This document shows, one piece after another, positions 44,786 to 58,412 of a stretch of 64,000 nt of DNA. Numbering within the stretch: the first letter of the stretch is position 1; every line of letters starts with the position of its first letter. Under the pieces are notes generated by a model. That model was not told the DNA's origin. It was given only the letters and a program-made list of their open reading frames with translations, and searched no databases. Position numbers and translations under genes: made by a program. The stretch comes from Ornithodoros turicata (Eukaryota > Arthropoda > Arachnida > Ixodida > Argasidae): NCBI RefSeq assembly GCF_037126465.1, contig NC_088201.1, positions 192,598,031 to 192,662,030 on the forward strand, in the 5' to 3' direction.

Positions 44786-47700
44786 TGACCGCAACGCATA
44801 CGCATTATTCACATTGTCACGCGACGGTTGAGGGGAGGGAGAAAGTAGCAGACGACAGGAGTGCGAAGGAGGGAAGGCTCCGGTTTTTTTATTTTTTTAT
44901 TATGAGGTTGTTACGGCAGAAAATTTGAGATGGCGCTGCTGCAGGTGGTTGCGGATCAGGGTATGGGTAATCAGTGGTTAGATCTACCTCTGTATCTGTT
45001 AATGACAAGCTCCGCGAGATATGGTTGTTATGGTCGCTAAAAAGGTGTACATAGTCAGCGTTTGCAATGTTATTTGAAAAACAGAAGTAGGTATCCTCGC
45101 GGAGGTGATCGTTGTGCTATTGTCAGTGTTTGGTCGTCGATTGTGGTTGCGTGTAATAATTTCATCCGCATCGACCATCGCTTATTTATCGTCTGTTGTG
45201 CGATATGTGTGGTGAACTGCAACGGTCAAGATTGCCTCTCGATTGCCGGGGCATTCCAGCAGCGTCCTTTATACGCTTTCGAGCGTGGTGTCATGAGCGC
45301 AACGTGTGTCCAAGTGTTTGATCACTGTGGGCTATGTAAACAGAAAGGAAGTTGATGCATGGATGGCATTATGCTGCATGGAACTCCCACACGCACAACT
45401 TTTACGGTGTTATCGTTTTAAGAAACCGACGTGATACTTTCAACGTGTCACAAACCTGCAACGCGTTAGAGTATCTCTTTGCTGGCTGTGTTTCTTTGGA
45501 GCGCGAATGGTACGGAAGACGTACTCAGGGTGCTGCCTTGTTTGCGTCGTCGTCCTGTGTGTGTGTGTGTTTGTTTAGCTCTGTTTTCGTCATGTTACCC
45601 AGGGCGTCCTTGCTTCTGAGCGTGATGTGTGAGCGTGTGTGTTGTGACCCCCTGTCAGTGCGGTGCGTTGCTGTGCTTAACTCTGACCTCTTTTATTTCT
45701 GCATTTCAGCATATCAGATTATTGTAGAAATCACTAAGCACTAAGTTGATTGTTCTGTTCATCCCCCAAAGATTCATTGTTACGTTGTGACTGTCTCTTG
45801 CTCTAATGAAATTTCACGAAATAGGAACATACCTAATGTATATATTTGTCATTACAGTTACTGAGCATATTTGTCATTTGATATGATGCATTCGACATTG
45901 TTAAAATCAATAACTACACTTTAGTGCCAGTACACTACGTCTGAACCATTCAGGATTTGTAGTTTAATGAGACCATGTACACAAAATACAGATGTTAAAA
46001 TGAACTAAATATCTCATAAAGAAGGAGGTGTTATATCAGTTTCACGAGTGATGTTCAAAGGATAGAGCAAACAGGAATGCACCAAAGAAAACACATACAA
46101 CAGCTGCAACATCAGCTACAAATGAGCCTGTGCTGTTATTTTGTTCAATAATTGCATTGTGCTTATTTCTTCAACTTCATATATTATTGAGGGAACACTT
46201 TTATGCAACTGGTTCGGGACTTACACATTTTCCATGCTCATTCTTTACGAGCTTCTCTCTCAACTTCATACTGGCATTGTAAATTTCACTAGCATTATCA
46301 TCGCACCATTACATGCCAAACCATCACGACCACCAATGCTTAAAAACTCCCCATGCCATTCTAAAATACGGCTGCCAACAGCACATCATGCACAAAACAA
46401 GTGTAGCAAGGCAGGGTAGGTCGTACGAATTATGGTGTGTAGACAGCCAAACGACCCGGACAGAAGAACAATGACACACATCATGCACTACGCTCTGTGA
46501 AATCACTCCTTATTTAAGCTTTTAATTTGGGATTATTGTTCAGAAAGAATTTGCGTATAGTGATGCAGTTAGTTATTACTCCACTCTAACAAAGATCACT
46601 CAACTTTGACTGTGAAATGACATAAGAGGCCTGTGTGATGCCATGAGAATGATAACTGCCACTGTATAATTGTGTAAACTTAGTTTGGTAATTTTTATTT
46701 CAGCAGCTCTTCACCGCTTGCTTGGCATTTTTTTTAGTTTTCCAGTCATGGAATAGTTCTCTGACTATTTTCCCAGTTTTCCATGCTTTACTGAATTGCA
46801 GACATCCTGGGCTACACACTGTAATTCAAGCAACTGGACATTCGAGGATTACATGTTTGTATCGCTCATGTTTGTGACCTGCCTCGACTAATTCTCGTTC
46901 TTTACACCGATGATAAAGCTCTAAAAAATTATTGCGCAGGCTGCATTTCTGCACTGTGTGGTTATGCAGTTTGACTGTACAGCTTTGTATTGAGAGATTG
47001 TGCTATTTCTTGAGAAACGACACCGTGGAATATCAAAGCAAGGCACACCTAGAGGGGCTCATTCTAGCATGAAATCTCTGTAGTAGCACTGATCATTGTC
47101 TGCTTGCTTTCTGTATTGATCTATAGCAGACAGTGAGTGAAGTTTGCAATGGACAAATATGTGTAATGCAAATAAGCTCACACCAAGACAGGAATGCAAC
47201 TTGGAATCACGAGCACCTTAGCTACAATGTGCTGTATTACTTTTATTAAAATTTACATGTTTGTATATCTTTCTTCCACAATTTCACTTATTTTTTGAAC
47301 CACTTTGGTAGTTGTCACTTTGTAGAGGCGGACATATTCATCCAGTTGTGTCAACACAGATCTATGCAACTGCACAGTTTAATGTAGTGAGCATGGTGTA
47401 CTGCATCATGAAGGACAAAGTTTGGGAGCAGATGTACGGGACATAACACTGTATATGTAGTAAAATAATGCAGATGCCTCTCCATGACTAACCACCTAAC
47501 TTCAGTAACGAATGATGCAGTCTTCAGGCAACTTCAGGAAATTAATACATGATGTATGGGGAAGTGGTTCAGAAGATTTACCAGCACCCAAAGCAACAAT
47601 TTCACAAGTTCCGGCAAAGCGCATTATGTTGGCGCACAAGATAAGCGTGTAATTATTTCGTTCCACTTTACTGAACTTTACGCACCCCTAAGAAAATGAA

Positions 47701-47839
47701 AATGTGGGAGGAGAGGAGGGGTTCTGAAAAGAAACAATAGTAGTGTCAATTTCCCGTTAAAAAGAAATGAAAAATTCCACACACATAACCACAAGATTTA
47801 TGAACCTATGGTGAAGCAAGCGCAGTGGATCCTTCTCTT
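44786..47839. other. Three-kilobase stretch without supported genes
   Basis: Open frames at 45062-45355 and 45352-45744 carry no recognisable domain and are TG-rich. 45770-47700 is AT-rich and featureless to me. If a host gene lies here I cannot see its exons. Confidence 0.45.
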
Positions 47840-48290
47840 TAACTGTCGCTTCCTCATCGCCTTCCGCGACACTACGCATCCCTGCTTCACCGCATGCGGC
47901 TGAATGTTGCATTTACACCAGTTATGAGGTAGCGTCTTGGCCGTGCGCCCTCGGACATTTGTGCAGCATGCAGTGCAGACCTGCACCACCTACTTATGGA
48001 CTGCCCGGACTACCAGCGGGAGCGTGCGATATTGCAGCACGAACTGCATGCGATCGATCATCGCCCCTTTACCATAGGCAAGGTGCTGGGCCCATGGTCC
48101 AGTCCATCTCATACACGCCAAGGTCTGCGTCACCTCTGGGACTTCTTGTCATCAACAGGCCTCTCCACCCTGCTTTGATTACCGGACCCCTTATCATATC
48201 CATCATCATCTCTCATCACGTACAAGTGGCACTGGGGCAGCGCCCAGCCTGCTGGCCGGCATCAGCCCCATCTCATCATCGTATCTCTAT
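47840..48290 (+). pseudogene. LINE 3'-terminal fragment (zinc-knuckle end of pol)
   Basis: The plus strand reads LHRMRLNVAFT, then after an in-frame stop RLGRAPSDICAACSADLHHL, CPDYQRERAILQHEL and a C-terminus ending GLSTLL stop at 48177. The CAAC..HHLLMDC pattern is the C-terminal zinc-binding motif of RNase H-type LINE polyproteins. A 3' UTR (CAGCCTGCTGGCCGGCATCA) follows to a (TG)n tract at 48294-48312. Frameshifts and a stop make it dead. It directly precedes a second, different LINE. Confidence 0.75.
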
Positions 48291-48312
48291 TTGTGTGTGT
48301 GTGTGTGTGTCT

Positions 48313-51300
48313 CGTAGATGCAAAGTTCCGTCTTTCCCCCTACGTTGCCTATCACTCCACCACGCATCAACCCGACGGGCGTCCACGCGCCACAATCTTC
48401 GTGCATCGCGATATCACTCATTCACATATCGACCTCTCCCACCTCTGCTCCCCTGCTGCCGAATTTGTTGCCTGCAAGCTTCAAGTTTCTCGAAAACAAG
48501 TCACTCTCATATCCTTCTACCGCTACGGAAACCGCTGCTTTTCAGCTAGCACATTCTCAAATCTTCTTCAGGCCTGCCCTGGCCCCATCATCATAGGTGG
48601 AGATCTTAACGCTAAACACAGCCTCTGGGGCAATGGCAACGATTGTCACAATGGCAACAGCTTTGTTCACTGGCTAAACTCCACTAATTTGGTAAATTGG
48701 TACTCCTTAATGACGGCAGCCCCACTTTCTTCCGAGCTCCCAGTTACAGAAGCGCCATCGACGTAACTATCGTCTCCCCTGACATTTCTGTCCTATGGAA
48801 GGCTAATCTGGACCCCTGGTCTTCTGATCACTTTCCCATCTTCATCTCGCCTACTTCACCAACCATAACCATCGGACGTAGATACTCCATCACTAACTGG
48901 GACGCGTTCCGAAAAACTACCAACTGTGCGTGTAACTCTCTCAACATCATTGAAGCAATCCTTCAGGGTGCTACACGTTCAAACAAAACTGTCACCACCT
49001 CTTCCACCCAACCACGCCCGGACCTCCTCTCCCTACGTGCTTCTCGCAGAAGAGCTCTGAGACGAAAGCAACAGACAGGCTCCTCAGATGACTGGATCTC
49101 CTATAAAAAGTTTCTGCTGCCTTCCGAAGACATGCCCGCCGTCTCCGACGCACTCAATGGCATAATTTCACTGCTTCCGTTATATACAGCTCATTCATCC
49201 ACCTCTGCTATCTGAAACATCATCAGATCACTTGAGGGTTCTCCAGCGCCCAAGCGACCACTGGCTGCCCTAGCTCCCGCTTCTAACTGCACTCTATCCA
49301 GCTTTGCTGACACCTTTGCCTACTATATTTCTACTATCTTGGTGCCAGTTTCATTCTCTCCTTCAAGTAAGACCGCTACACCTGCCCACTGTGGGCCAGA
49401 AGATTACCTTTTCAGCCTAGCTGAACTCGGAGATGCACTCAAGCGCTGCAAGCGCGGGCGCTCCTGCGGAAACGACCACATTACATACCAAATGCTCAAG
49501 AATCTTGACTCACCTGCTCTTCTCCAGCTACTGGACTTCTACAATTCGATCTGGATTTCCGGTGACCTACCTGACTCATGGAAACACGGCACTGTCATTC
49601 CCATCCCCAAACGTGGTAAACCAACCTCAAAATTTGAGAACTTCCGCCCCATTACACTCACTTCCTGCGTATGTAAAGTGATGGAGCGTATGGTAAAACG
49701 ACGGCTTATATGGGCTCTTGAACAACGCCACATGATTCCTGACCACATGTGCGCCTACCGCCGACATCGGGGAGCGACGGATGCTCTCATCCAACTCACC
49801 GCAGCAATACAGCAGGCACTTTCTAAGGACCGTATCTCTCTTGTCTCGTTCCTCGACGTCGAACAAGCGTTTGACACCGTCAAACGTTGAAGCCATCACT
49901 ACCTCTCTACAAAAATCTGGCATCACAGGCAGGCTAGGTGCCTTCACACAAGGATATCTCGAAAGCCGTACAATAGCTGTTGCCATCGAAGTGCAAGTAG
50001 GTTCATCACGTGTTGTCACCCCAGGGGTTCCACAAGGCGGAGTTCCCTCCCCCATCCTTTTCAATATTGTACTCTCCGATCTTCATCTCAACGCTCCCGA
50101 TACTCTTTACACCGCCAAATATCTAATCTATGCAGACGACATCTGCCTCCTCTTTCATGGCAAGCTCAAGCCCTCCCTACAGGCTTCTGCTCCAGCTACA
50201 CTAAATCACATTTCAAACTCCATCGCCACTAAAGGCCTCAGTCTCTCACCGGAAAAATCAGTAGCCCTCGTCTGCGCCCCCAAGGGAAAACATATCCCAA
50301 ATAGCTTTCCTGCACTTTCCATCCAATGAATCTCCATTCCACGTGTGAACAAGACACGCTACCTCGGCATCATCTTTGATTCACACCTGTCCCACCCACC
50401 AAGTAGACCCACCAAGTAGACCACATGGTACGCAGCTGTCAGCCGCTCCTCAATGTTCTAAAACTTCTCTGAGGCAAGTCTTGGGGTAATCATCCTCGGT
50501 CTATGCTTTCACTATACAAAGCACTCATACTAAGCCGCATGAACTACACTCTTTCCTTCATTGATCCCTCTCCCACCAACTGGCAGCGCCTAGAACGACT
50601 ACATCGGACTGGTCTACGCATCGCTCTGGGTCTTTCGCGGGCGTCTGACATCGAGGAAACTTTACTAGAAGCAGAAGAATGGCCAGTACGCATTCACGCC
50701 GAGAGATGCCTCTATGAAGTACTCGACAGGCTTCGGCTCACTCAGTCAGCCACTTCTGTCACAAATCACATCAAAAGCTGATTCAACACGAACATCGGAA
50801 AACTGTGCAAGTTCTACCTCAGAAAAAAATTTCAAACTGCAACCTCCACATGACTCTGAAAACTCGCTTTCACCGCCCTGGAGAGATTTCTTTCCTACCA
50901 CAGTTACCAGCATACGGGGCATTCAAGGAAAAAAGCATGCGCCAGCAGTCGTCTCACGCCACAAGGCCCTTGACCACATTTCTAATCACTACAGCTGTCA
51001 CAGTCTCATCTACACCGACGGCTCGGTATCCCAAGACTCGGCTTCCAGCGCCTACTTTGTTTCTTCTATCAACCTGCAGTGGCCTTCAAGACCTACACAC
51101 CATCTCATCTACTTCTGCTGAACTATGTGCTATCCTACACGCCTCCATCGCTTTGTCTCTTCATAAGCTTAATCAAGTGATCATACTCACCGATTCCTCA
51201 GCTGCACTTCATTGTTATCGGATGTTGATAACCAATCAGTACTGGTGAAGAGCACCCGACGTGCGTTAGAGCTTGCCCAGAAACAAGGAATAAACATTAC

Positions 51301-51917
51301 CCTACAATGGATTCCTGCACACGTTGACCTCCCAGGCAATGAACACGCTGATAAACTTGCCAGGGCAGCTCACTCTCTACCCTGAAAGCCCTTTCATATC
51401 CCGCAAGAATGCCGCCGTCGAACCGCCAGGTCCCTTATACAGTCATCCAGTTCAGCCACCAGACGTGCAATATGCCACGCCCGCCCTCCTCTGTTGTCGT
51501 GCACCTGAAGCAGAGCCACTGCCCTTCACCGGGTCCGCACAGGATCCGCCTTCACACACAGCTGGCTTCATCGGTTCGGACTTACACCGACACCCCTATG
51601 TCGACAGTGCCCTTCAAATTGGGAAACCATAAGTCACATCCTGCTCGAATGTCCCACCTACAACGAAGCACGCAGACAGCTGCTCAACCCTGACCCCTGC
51701 ATCTCTACATCTGACATCATCTTTGGTGGCAACTCGCCTGGCGAGCGACGACGCCGGACTGCTGCTCTGGTCGCCTTCCTAAAGGAAACGCGGCTTATAT
51801 CGCGCCTATAGTGTAGTTTTTTTTTTCTGCGTCTTAGTCGTGACGCTGCCGGCTTCAAGCGTGGCTAACCACGGCGAGCAGTTTTCATCTTCACCACCAC
51901 CACCACCACCACCACCC
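48313..51917 (+). pseudogene. LINE with APE endonuclease, RT, RNase H and zinc-knuckle (I/Jockey-like), inactive
   Basis: Domains appear in order, in several frames. Endonuclease: FRLSPYVAYHSTTHQPDG, then IIIGGDLNAKHSLWG and SAIDVTIVSP..WSSDHFPIF (48313-48860). RT: GNDHITYQMLKNL, PKRGKPTSKFENFRPITLTS, VSFLDVEQAFDTV, TPGVPQGGVPSPILFNI and LIYADDICLL with intact YADD (49430-50160). RNase H: SLIYTDGS, TSAELCAIL, IILTDSSAAL, WIPAHVDLPGNEHAD (50990-51360). C-terminal zinc region CP..H..LEC in 51600-51660. At least five frame breaks (near 48720, 49215, 49889, 50330, 50780, 51120) separate them. The 3' UTR ends in (CAC)n at 51890-51917. The 5' end starts inside the endonuclease, so it is also truncated. 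Confidence 0.93.
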
Positions 51918-53352
51918 TCCACACATCTTAACAGAGGTTATTACTGTAAAGTAACGCATGAGCAAATTAGCCCTTTTCGGCAGCACACTTCCTTTTTTTA
52001 ATAAGCTTATCCCCCTTTCTTCAGGAGTGAGAGAAAAATGTGTGTGTGCCAACGCAGCGAGCAATAGACCTGATTCAGCCCTTCAGTGATGAGAAATTGT
52101 CGAGCATGTACGCGCATGTGGCCGGCCAATTGTTTTGCGCGGTCTTTTTTATGAAACAAGTACGCACAGTGTTTCAGTAACCATGTCAGTTTTTCACGTG
52201 AGTATGTCTTACACATTTCTAAGACCACACAGAATGGGCTTTAGGACTTTCCCGTGAAACGGCTCATTTTGTTGGCTCAGCTCCTGGTAACCCTGATGAA
52301 GATCGAGCTCCCTCGAAGGTAGTTCCGCGCACATTGTCCACTGAGTTCAGTGGCTTTCCAAACCTTTTGTCATGTTTGAGAAAATGAAAAAGAGAGATAA
52401 AGGCAGACACTGGGGGTAAAATGTCAGGGGCGCTTACAAAGCATCCTGACGTATCGCGCATCAAAGCAAGGAATAAAGAAAATGCGGTGGTCCAGCCAAA
52501 TAGATATGTGGATAATTATTTGCCGCAATCAAGTCTGTTCAGTTGTCATATGTTATTCGTGACACGGACTCAGTGCAAGGACCTTGCATTTAGCCGTGCT
52601 TTACCTCCATCCAAGGCACAATGAGGCCTAAGTCCCTGGGCTATTACATCCCTTGAGTGTACAAGCATATAGCTCGCCCAGGACACCGGAAACGGGAAGT
52701 CGTACTAATATGGCACTTCGATTTTCTTCCCCAATTTTATTTCTAAAATGCCCTGAAAAAGCGCTTTTCCAGTAAATGTTCTGGAAAATTTTCATCTTTG
52801 CATTTACACGTACGTATTTGCGATGTGGCCTAGTGAGTCGTAACATTAATCAGGCAGTCAACGTTAGATGACATTTACGAAATTATTTTGATTAATTAAT
52901 CGTTCGGTTGATTAAACGACAAAGTTATAGAACCAATGAGAGGCCACGTCAGCTTGGAAGGGAGTCACATCGACGTGCGTCTTTTCTACCTACAACTATC
53001 TTGAGCACCAAAATACGTTCCTTTGTCTCGGATATATTTAGAGGTTGGTGAACGCCAAGACGGTCATGTACTGTTGGGGACACGGTTAGCTAAAATCGCC
53101 TGTCAGTACTTCGCCTTCCCATATTACCTCTGTTGCGCATGAAAGTGCTGTGCCGATATTGTATTTGTAGGTGGACCATGTGCTGCACGTGTTTATTACT
53201 CAAAAGAAAGAGTCTTGCAACACCTGGAGGTTTGAGATTAGATAAATCACGGAGTGCTGATTTTAGACAACCGTGTCCCCTACAGTACAGTACTTCATGC
53301 CGATTTTCCCGCTGGAATCGCCAATGAAGTCACAACGAACAGCATGATAAAG
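51918..53352. other. No supported gene
   Basis: Ordinary AT-moderate sequence; no domain, repeat boundary or RNA gene recognised. Confidence 0.5.
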
Positions 53353-54256
53353 CAGGGGTGGGCAGTAATACTGTTTTTTCGTTTTATAATACTAATACAT
53401 AATACTTCACAAAAATCCGTATTATAATACTAATACAAATACTTTTTGAAAATGTGTATTATAATACATAATAATAATACTGTATTACAATACATTATGG
53501 TAATAGAGGAACACATCACTTTTTGGAAAGCCCAGGGCATACACAACATTCATTTCACAATTTACAGTGCTTGTTGTATGAAACAATAGATGCATTACTG
53601 ATTATTTGGCTTTAATAACATTTTCTCAAAAATTCAATCTTTGAGTCAGTGGTCGATCCAGAGGAGGGGGACGGTTGGGCGATCGCCCCCCCCCCAAAAA
53701 AGTCAGTCTATACATTGCATTTCCCTCTTTCCCCTCCCCCACTACGTGCCCCAACAAAGAACGCCCCTGGATATTTACATATTGAATATGCCACAAGGCG
53801 TCTTAGACCTGTCCCTTTTAATTACTAGCCAGGGTTGAGGGCAACTGTCCTACCAGAGCTGACCCCCCCCCCCCCTTCTAGCGTGGGAGTGGGGCGAAAA
53901 TCTCCTGCCCGCATACCAGATGTAGAAGTTGGTCCTGGTGCGGTCCTTGGCGTGGTGGACCTTGGAATTTTATGACCAGAGAGGGAACACTGACTAATCC
54001 CCAGAGGAGTAGGTGTTCAAAGAGCGGACGACCTAAAACGTGGGGTGTGCTGACCCACCTGACCCGATTATCACCATATCACCATGCTGATAGCGCATAA
54101 GGGGTGAACGAACACGTCAAAATTCCAGAAGTATTACTTGAGTATTATAATGCTTGTAATACGCAGTTTTGCGTATTATAATACGTAATACATATACTAA
54201 TTTTTTTACATTAATACTATTATAATACAAAGTATTGTAATACATGCCCAGCCCTG
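53353..54256. mobile_element. hAT-like MITE with AATACTAATAC words
   Basis: Ends CAGGGGTGGGCAGTA / ATGCCCAGCCCTG resemble the CAGGGATGGGCA element at 9304. Inside both ends are AATACTAATAC and GTATTATAATAC words. The 8-bp flanks (TGATAAAG, GGATATGA) do not match, so the target duplication is lost or the ends are slightly off. A CAGTGGTCGATCCAGAGG..CCCCTGGAT scrap with a poly-C run at 53687 sits inside. Confidence 0.7.
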
Positions 54257-55695
54257 GGATATGATTGAGTGCGCGAGCAGCACATGGCGGTATGTAGCAT
54301 GAAAGGCACAAAATGGGCTGACTACAGGTTCGTCTTGATCCCCTAAGGGGATTTAGAGCTTTCAAAGCGGATCCCAGACATTTGCTCCCCCTCCTCCCCC
54401 CCAAAAAACCGTTATTGGCATATGAATGGTTCTACTTGCAGAATCTAAGTGCATCTGATGCGGAACTTGCTTCTTGAAGCTCGTTTCAATTCGTGTCTGT
54501 ATTCGCGATTCCAGTGAACTATAGGTGGCGCCCCGAAATTCCAGGATGGCGGACGAGTGCAGGTCTCCCGAGCAAAGCGAGCGTAAGGACAGCGGTGTCG
54601 ACGGAATTATGTTAATCTGCTGGTTTTTCATATACATAAATTGACGTGCATCATGACAAAGGAATTAAGTTTGTCTTCTGGTCATCTCATACTGTGCCAG
54701 TTCAACTCAGAGAAGTAGGCAAAAAAGTTTCCGTCGTCGGAGTTTGTTTACAAACGTGAGTCGAGCGAATGAAGGAGGCATTTTAGAATCTAAGAAGGCA
54801 AAGAGGGATAAGTTACTTAAGAAGAGTGACTTAGCATGTGTTTTGGAATGTGGATTAGTAGTCTGCAAGGTAATGCAATTTTTTTAGTTTCTCCTCCGAT
54901 AGTCCCTTAGTATATGTGAGTGCTGCGAATGAACAAGAACTCTGTTGGAAGTGTAGTATCCCTAGGAATTAGATAGTTTTTGTCCGCACTTTGGAGGCAC
55001 AAGTAATCATAAAAAAATGTGATGAACAAGTTAACGTACACATGAGCATTTGCAAGAACTCAAGAGAACACGTCTCTGTTTCTTTTGGTGATGACAAAAC
55101 GTGCTCATATGACGCCACGTTTGCAGAACTCTGTGACTGCATGTCAAAGGCATTTTTGAACGATACATATTTTGAAAACCCGTGGCGCACACGCGTATAT
55201 CTGACACTTTGTCTTCACTTAACACCATACATGTGCAATTATTTAACATGCCATATGCTGCGCGGCGAAGATCTGAGCGCTGTGAACATGCTCTGGCACA
55301 GTGAAGTATTCTTTTTCTGCACTGCTCTTGGTATTCACGCACAACTTGGTTGATACTTTTATCTTTGCGAGTCATTCGTTTATACGTGTGCGACACCAGA
55401 CAGAAGCATCCTCTCGCGGAGAACAGCCATAGTGGATGCTTGTCGACGCCGCATTTGTACGGTGATATTGTGTACTTTGCATGAGGTCTGAAAATACATA
55501 CATGTCAGCAAGACAAAGAAATTCCTGTTCCTTGCTCTGTATTCCGAAGATTAATATTAAGATGAAACCGCGGCGACACAGTCCATCACGAAAGTCGTGC
55601 GATGGGTCAGCACATATGAGAATTCCGTTCCATTCTTCTTGATTAGGAAATGATGAAAAGGAAGCGTGGCGTATTTCCAACATGCTGAGAAGAAA
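54257..55695. other. No supported gene
   Basis: A 120-codon plus-strand frame at 54991-55353 (..CSYDATFAELCDCMSKAFLND..) lacks an ATG at its start and matches nothing I know. 54361-54640 includes GCGCCCCGAAATTCCAGGAT with CpG content but no linked exon. Confidence 0.4.
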
Positions 55696-55698
55696 TTA

Positions 55699-56330
55699 AG
55701 GGCAACCTCCATGGAGCGAATTTTTGCAACGAAGTTTGCGCGGCAGACTGCCACGCGCGTTCCGCCGTCAGTTGCTCGCCGGCACCAGCTCCATGGAGCG
55801 AAAAACCAGCGGACGGCGTCGGGAAGTCATGCTGTGATGTCACTGTTGCCAGGGTATAAGGTGAAAGCTTAGTGAAATTAATTGCTCGAAAAAGTGCATT
55901 TAATGTCACAAATTTTGCAACTAAATCCAGAATCTGTCTGAAAAGATGCGCCCGTAACGTACCGAAAGGCATATTCACTACTGCGAAAAGAAAACATGTT
56001 TCTTGGCAGAGAATGCCTCACGTTCTAACGATGCAGTTGGCGAAACAGCGAGCAGACGACAGCATCCAGTTGCAAGAAGACGACGACGACGATGATTCAC
56101 GAGAGCAGACGACCACGTGCAGGCGATCTGGCGTAGATTCGTAGCGGAAGAGCTCTTTGATTGGTTCATCTGCAGTTGACGCTTCCGGAATCGCGGACGC
56201 TGGGCGAAAATATCTGGCATGGGCAGATCGGCGGCGGACGCTCACATTTTTGACGCCTCGCGCAGGGCGTCCGACGCTGAGCGAAGTTCGCGGCTTTTTC
56301 GCTGTACATTCGCTCCATGGAGGTTGCCCT
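55699..56330. mobile_element. Harbinger-type MITE, perfect 22-bp TIR, TTA duplication
   Basis: Ends AGGGCAACCTCCATGGAGCG / CGCTCCATGGAGGTTGCCCT are identical and flanked by TTA on both sides (55696-55698 and 56331-56333). This 3-bp TTA target is that of PIF/Harbinger. The word CCATGGAGCGAAAA recurs at 55789. The interior is GC-rich, with a (GAC)n stretch near 56080, and has no transposase. Termini differ from those at 7265 and 31410. Confidence 0.92.
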
Positions 56331-56333
56331 TTA

Positions 56334-57930
56334 GTAGTGCAACATTCCTGTTTTCGATTTCGTACATTCTTTGTTGCCGGCATTCTGTCCGTAAACAAGA
56401 GAAACGTTTACCGCTTCCCTGTCCCGACGCGATCTCGAACCTGCACTCGCAGCTTTTCTAAATCGCCGCCAGGTGGCTACGGTTTCGCTGGAGTCGCGAA
56501 TACAAACTCAAGTACAGTTGTACACGCTTAGTACAAACGACGATTGTCATCTTTTACGTATTGCGCATATGCATACTGAATATTTTTTCTTCGTTTCATG
56601 CGAATCATGTTTTCTTCAGCAGGGGCGTACGGTGAGAAGCTTATTTGCGTAGCCCTATTATATATATATATTTACTAATATCAACATAAACGAGATGATT
56701 TCATCGCTTATTCATACGGTATGCAAGGTAGAGTTCATTGCGATGGATCAGGAACAGCGGAAGGTTTCTACCACGTGGTTTCTGCGGGTTGTGCTGGAAG
56801 CAGAACCTGATGTATACGGATTGATAAGGTGTTCTATTTGACAATTCATTATTCGCATGGAGGGTAAAGTATCTTGAGAAGATGTCGCAGTCGCACGAAA
56901 ACTGATTTGTTTCAAACCTGATGCTACAAATTTCACTGCATGAGTCTACATGTTTTGCTGCATATTACTACATGCATATTCCAGGGGTTTCAGCAATATA
57001 AATTTTTATTCTACTAATAACGATGCACACGCATTTGTCATGATTTATTTTTTGCTTGCTCGGCTACACGAGGAACAAAAAGGACGGAAAAATTCAAAAA
57101 GTGTTTTTGTAAGTCAAGTAAACTAAGTGTAGTGTTCGCGTGTGTATGAGTGTACCTTCGCTTACCCGGCATTTCTTTTTTTTATTTCTTCCGGTATTCC
57201 TACCGTTCGTCGCTCTATTACATAGCTATGTCGTCTCTTTTACACGTAGGTGCAGATGGCGCAGCCTATGTCGCCGGGGCGGGGATAATCCTTATTCCTC
57301 CCTATTTATGTTTCCTTTTCGTCGTTGTTTCTTGCAGTGGAGGATTTCGTCTTCAGGCGAATATGTTCACTTTCTCCCAGCTCAAATCTGTGCGAAAACT
57401 GTTGTCATCCTGAGACCCCAGGTGAAGAATGTCTGCAGTTCCAAATGGTTTATGAAACAATTCCCACTTGCAAACCATCTACGTGCAAAGGGGTTCAAAA
57501 TAGTTTCAAGAAACTGTTGCATAAACCACTTGCAATTGCAAACATTTTTCACGTAGGTCACCAGGTATCGCTTCGCTCATGCGCCGATAAAACCTAACTC
57601 ATCATCATCACCAGGTATCCCACCCCTTGATTTCGACCCCGTGTAATGCACTTGCATGCTCTCCCCTTCGAAACTGTACAAATAACAGTCGACACTGTTG
57701 CGGACTTCGCTAATCTAGATCACGTTACATCTGAACAGAGACAGTGCAAACGAATTTCAGTTTGCAAAGCCTCAGAGTTTCACATATCCGAATGTCCAGC
57801 TATCCAGACATTCTCTCCAGGAACCGTGGGTGTCACCTATACGAGAGTCGACTGTAAGTCCGCTTTTGCTGCGAGCGTCCTTCATTATATGAGAACAAAA
57901 GAGACAAGACGTTAGCTAGAAGAACCTTTA
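56334..57930. other. No supported gene
   Basis: Frames at 57140-57597 and 57646-57915 are open but show no known domain; 56660-56690 is (TA)n. Confidence 0.45.
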
Positions 57931-58258
57931 GGAGAACCGGTGGCGCAGCGGTAACGCGTGCGCTTGGAGACTGGGAGGTCCGCGGTTCGAATCCGCGGGC
58001 CGGCTGTGCCGTCTGGGGTTTTTCCTGGGTTTCCCTCAGATGTGTAATAGGCGTATGCCGGCACAGTTCCCCTGAAGTCGGCCCATGGACGCAGCTATCC
58101 TCCCCCCGAGCGGATTCCGGATTCCGCTCGGTCTTCCACTTCACCCTTTCCTCTCCTCCTCTCCACCACCTTTCCCTTCCCGAGAAACATGCCGCCTAAT
58201 CAGGCAGGCAGACCTCTCGGGTTCCTCCCAACGACACTCCTCCTCCTCCTCCTCCTCG
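57931..58258 (+). mobile_element. tRNA-derived SINE, full-length head
   Basis: Carries both pol III promoter boxes: A box TGGCGCAGCGG at 57941-57951 and B box GGTTCGAATCC at 57984-57994. These are followed by TCTGGGGTTTTTCCTGGGTT, a body ending in CCTCTCGGGTTCCTCCCAAC and a (TCC)n tail to 58258. It matches 44471-44774 in inverse orientation almost base for base. No target duplication is obvious. The cloverleaf is not intact (anticodon arm does not pair), so it is a SINE, not a tRNA gene. Confidence 0.92.
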
Positions 58259-58412
58259 GCGCAGGGGTCGTCGATGCCGAGTGACGAGGCGGTGGCGCCC
58301 TCACAAACCAAATATAGAACTACGACAGGGAAGGGAAGAGTGGAACCGAAGCCTTCACGGCTTATGAAGGCAAGAGCATAGCTCTGAAAGTGGGCAACGA
58401 TGGGAATTGCAT

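Noticed and set aside
45062..45744. Two overlapping open frames of 97 and 130 codons
   Set aside because: TG-rich, no domain, no splice or polyadenylation context.
54991..55353. 120-codon cysteine-containing frame
   Set aside because: The nominal start is TTG, no known motif, no splice borders; could not separate it from chance.
57941..58010. Possible tRNA gene
   Set aside because: A and B boxes are present, but the anticodon arm does not pair and the unit continues into a SINE body with a (TCC)n tail; a near-identical copy with target duplication is at 44471.
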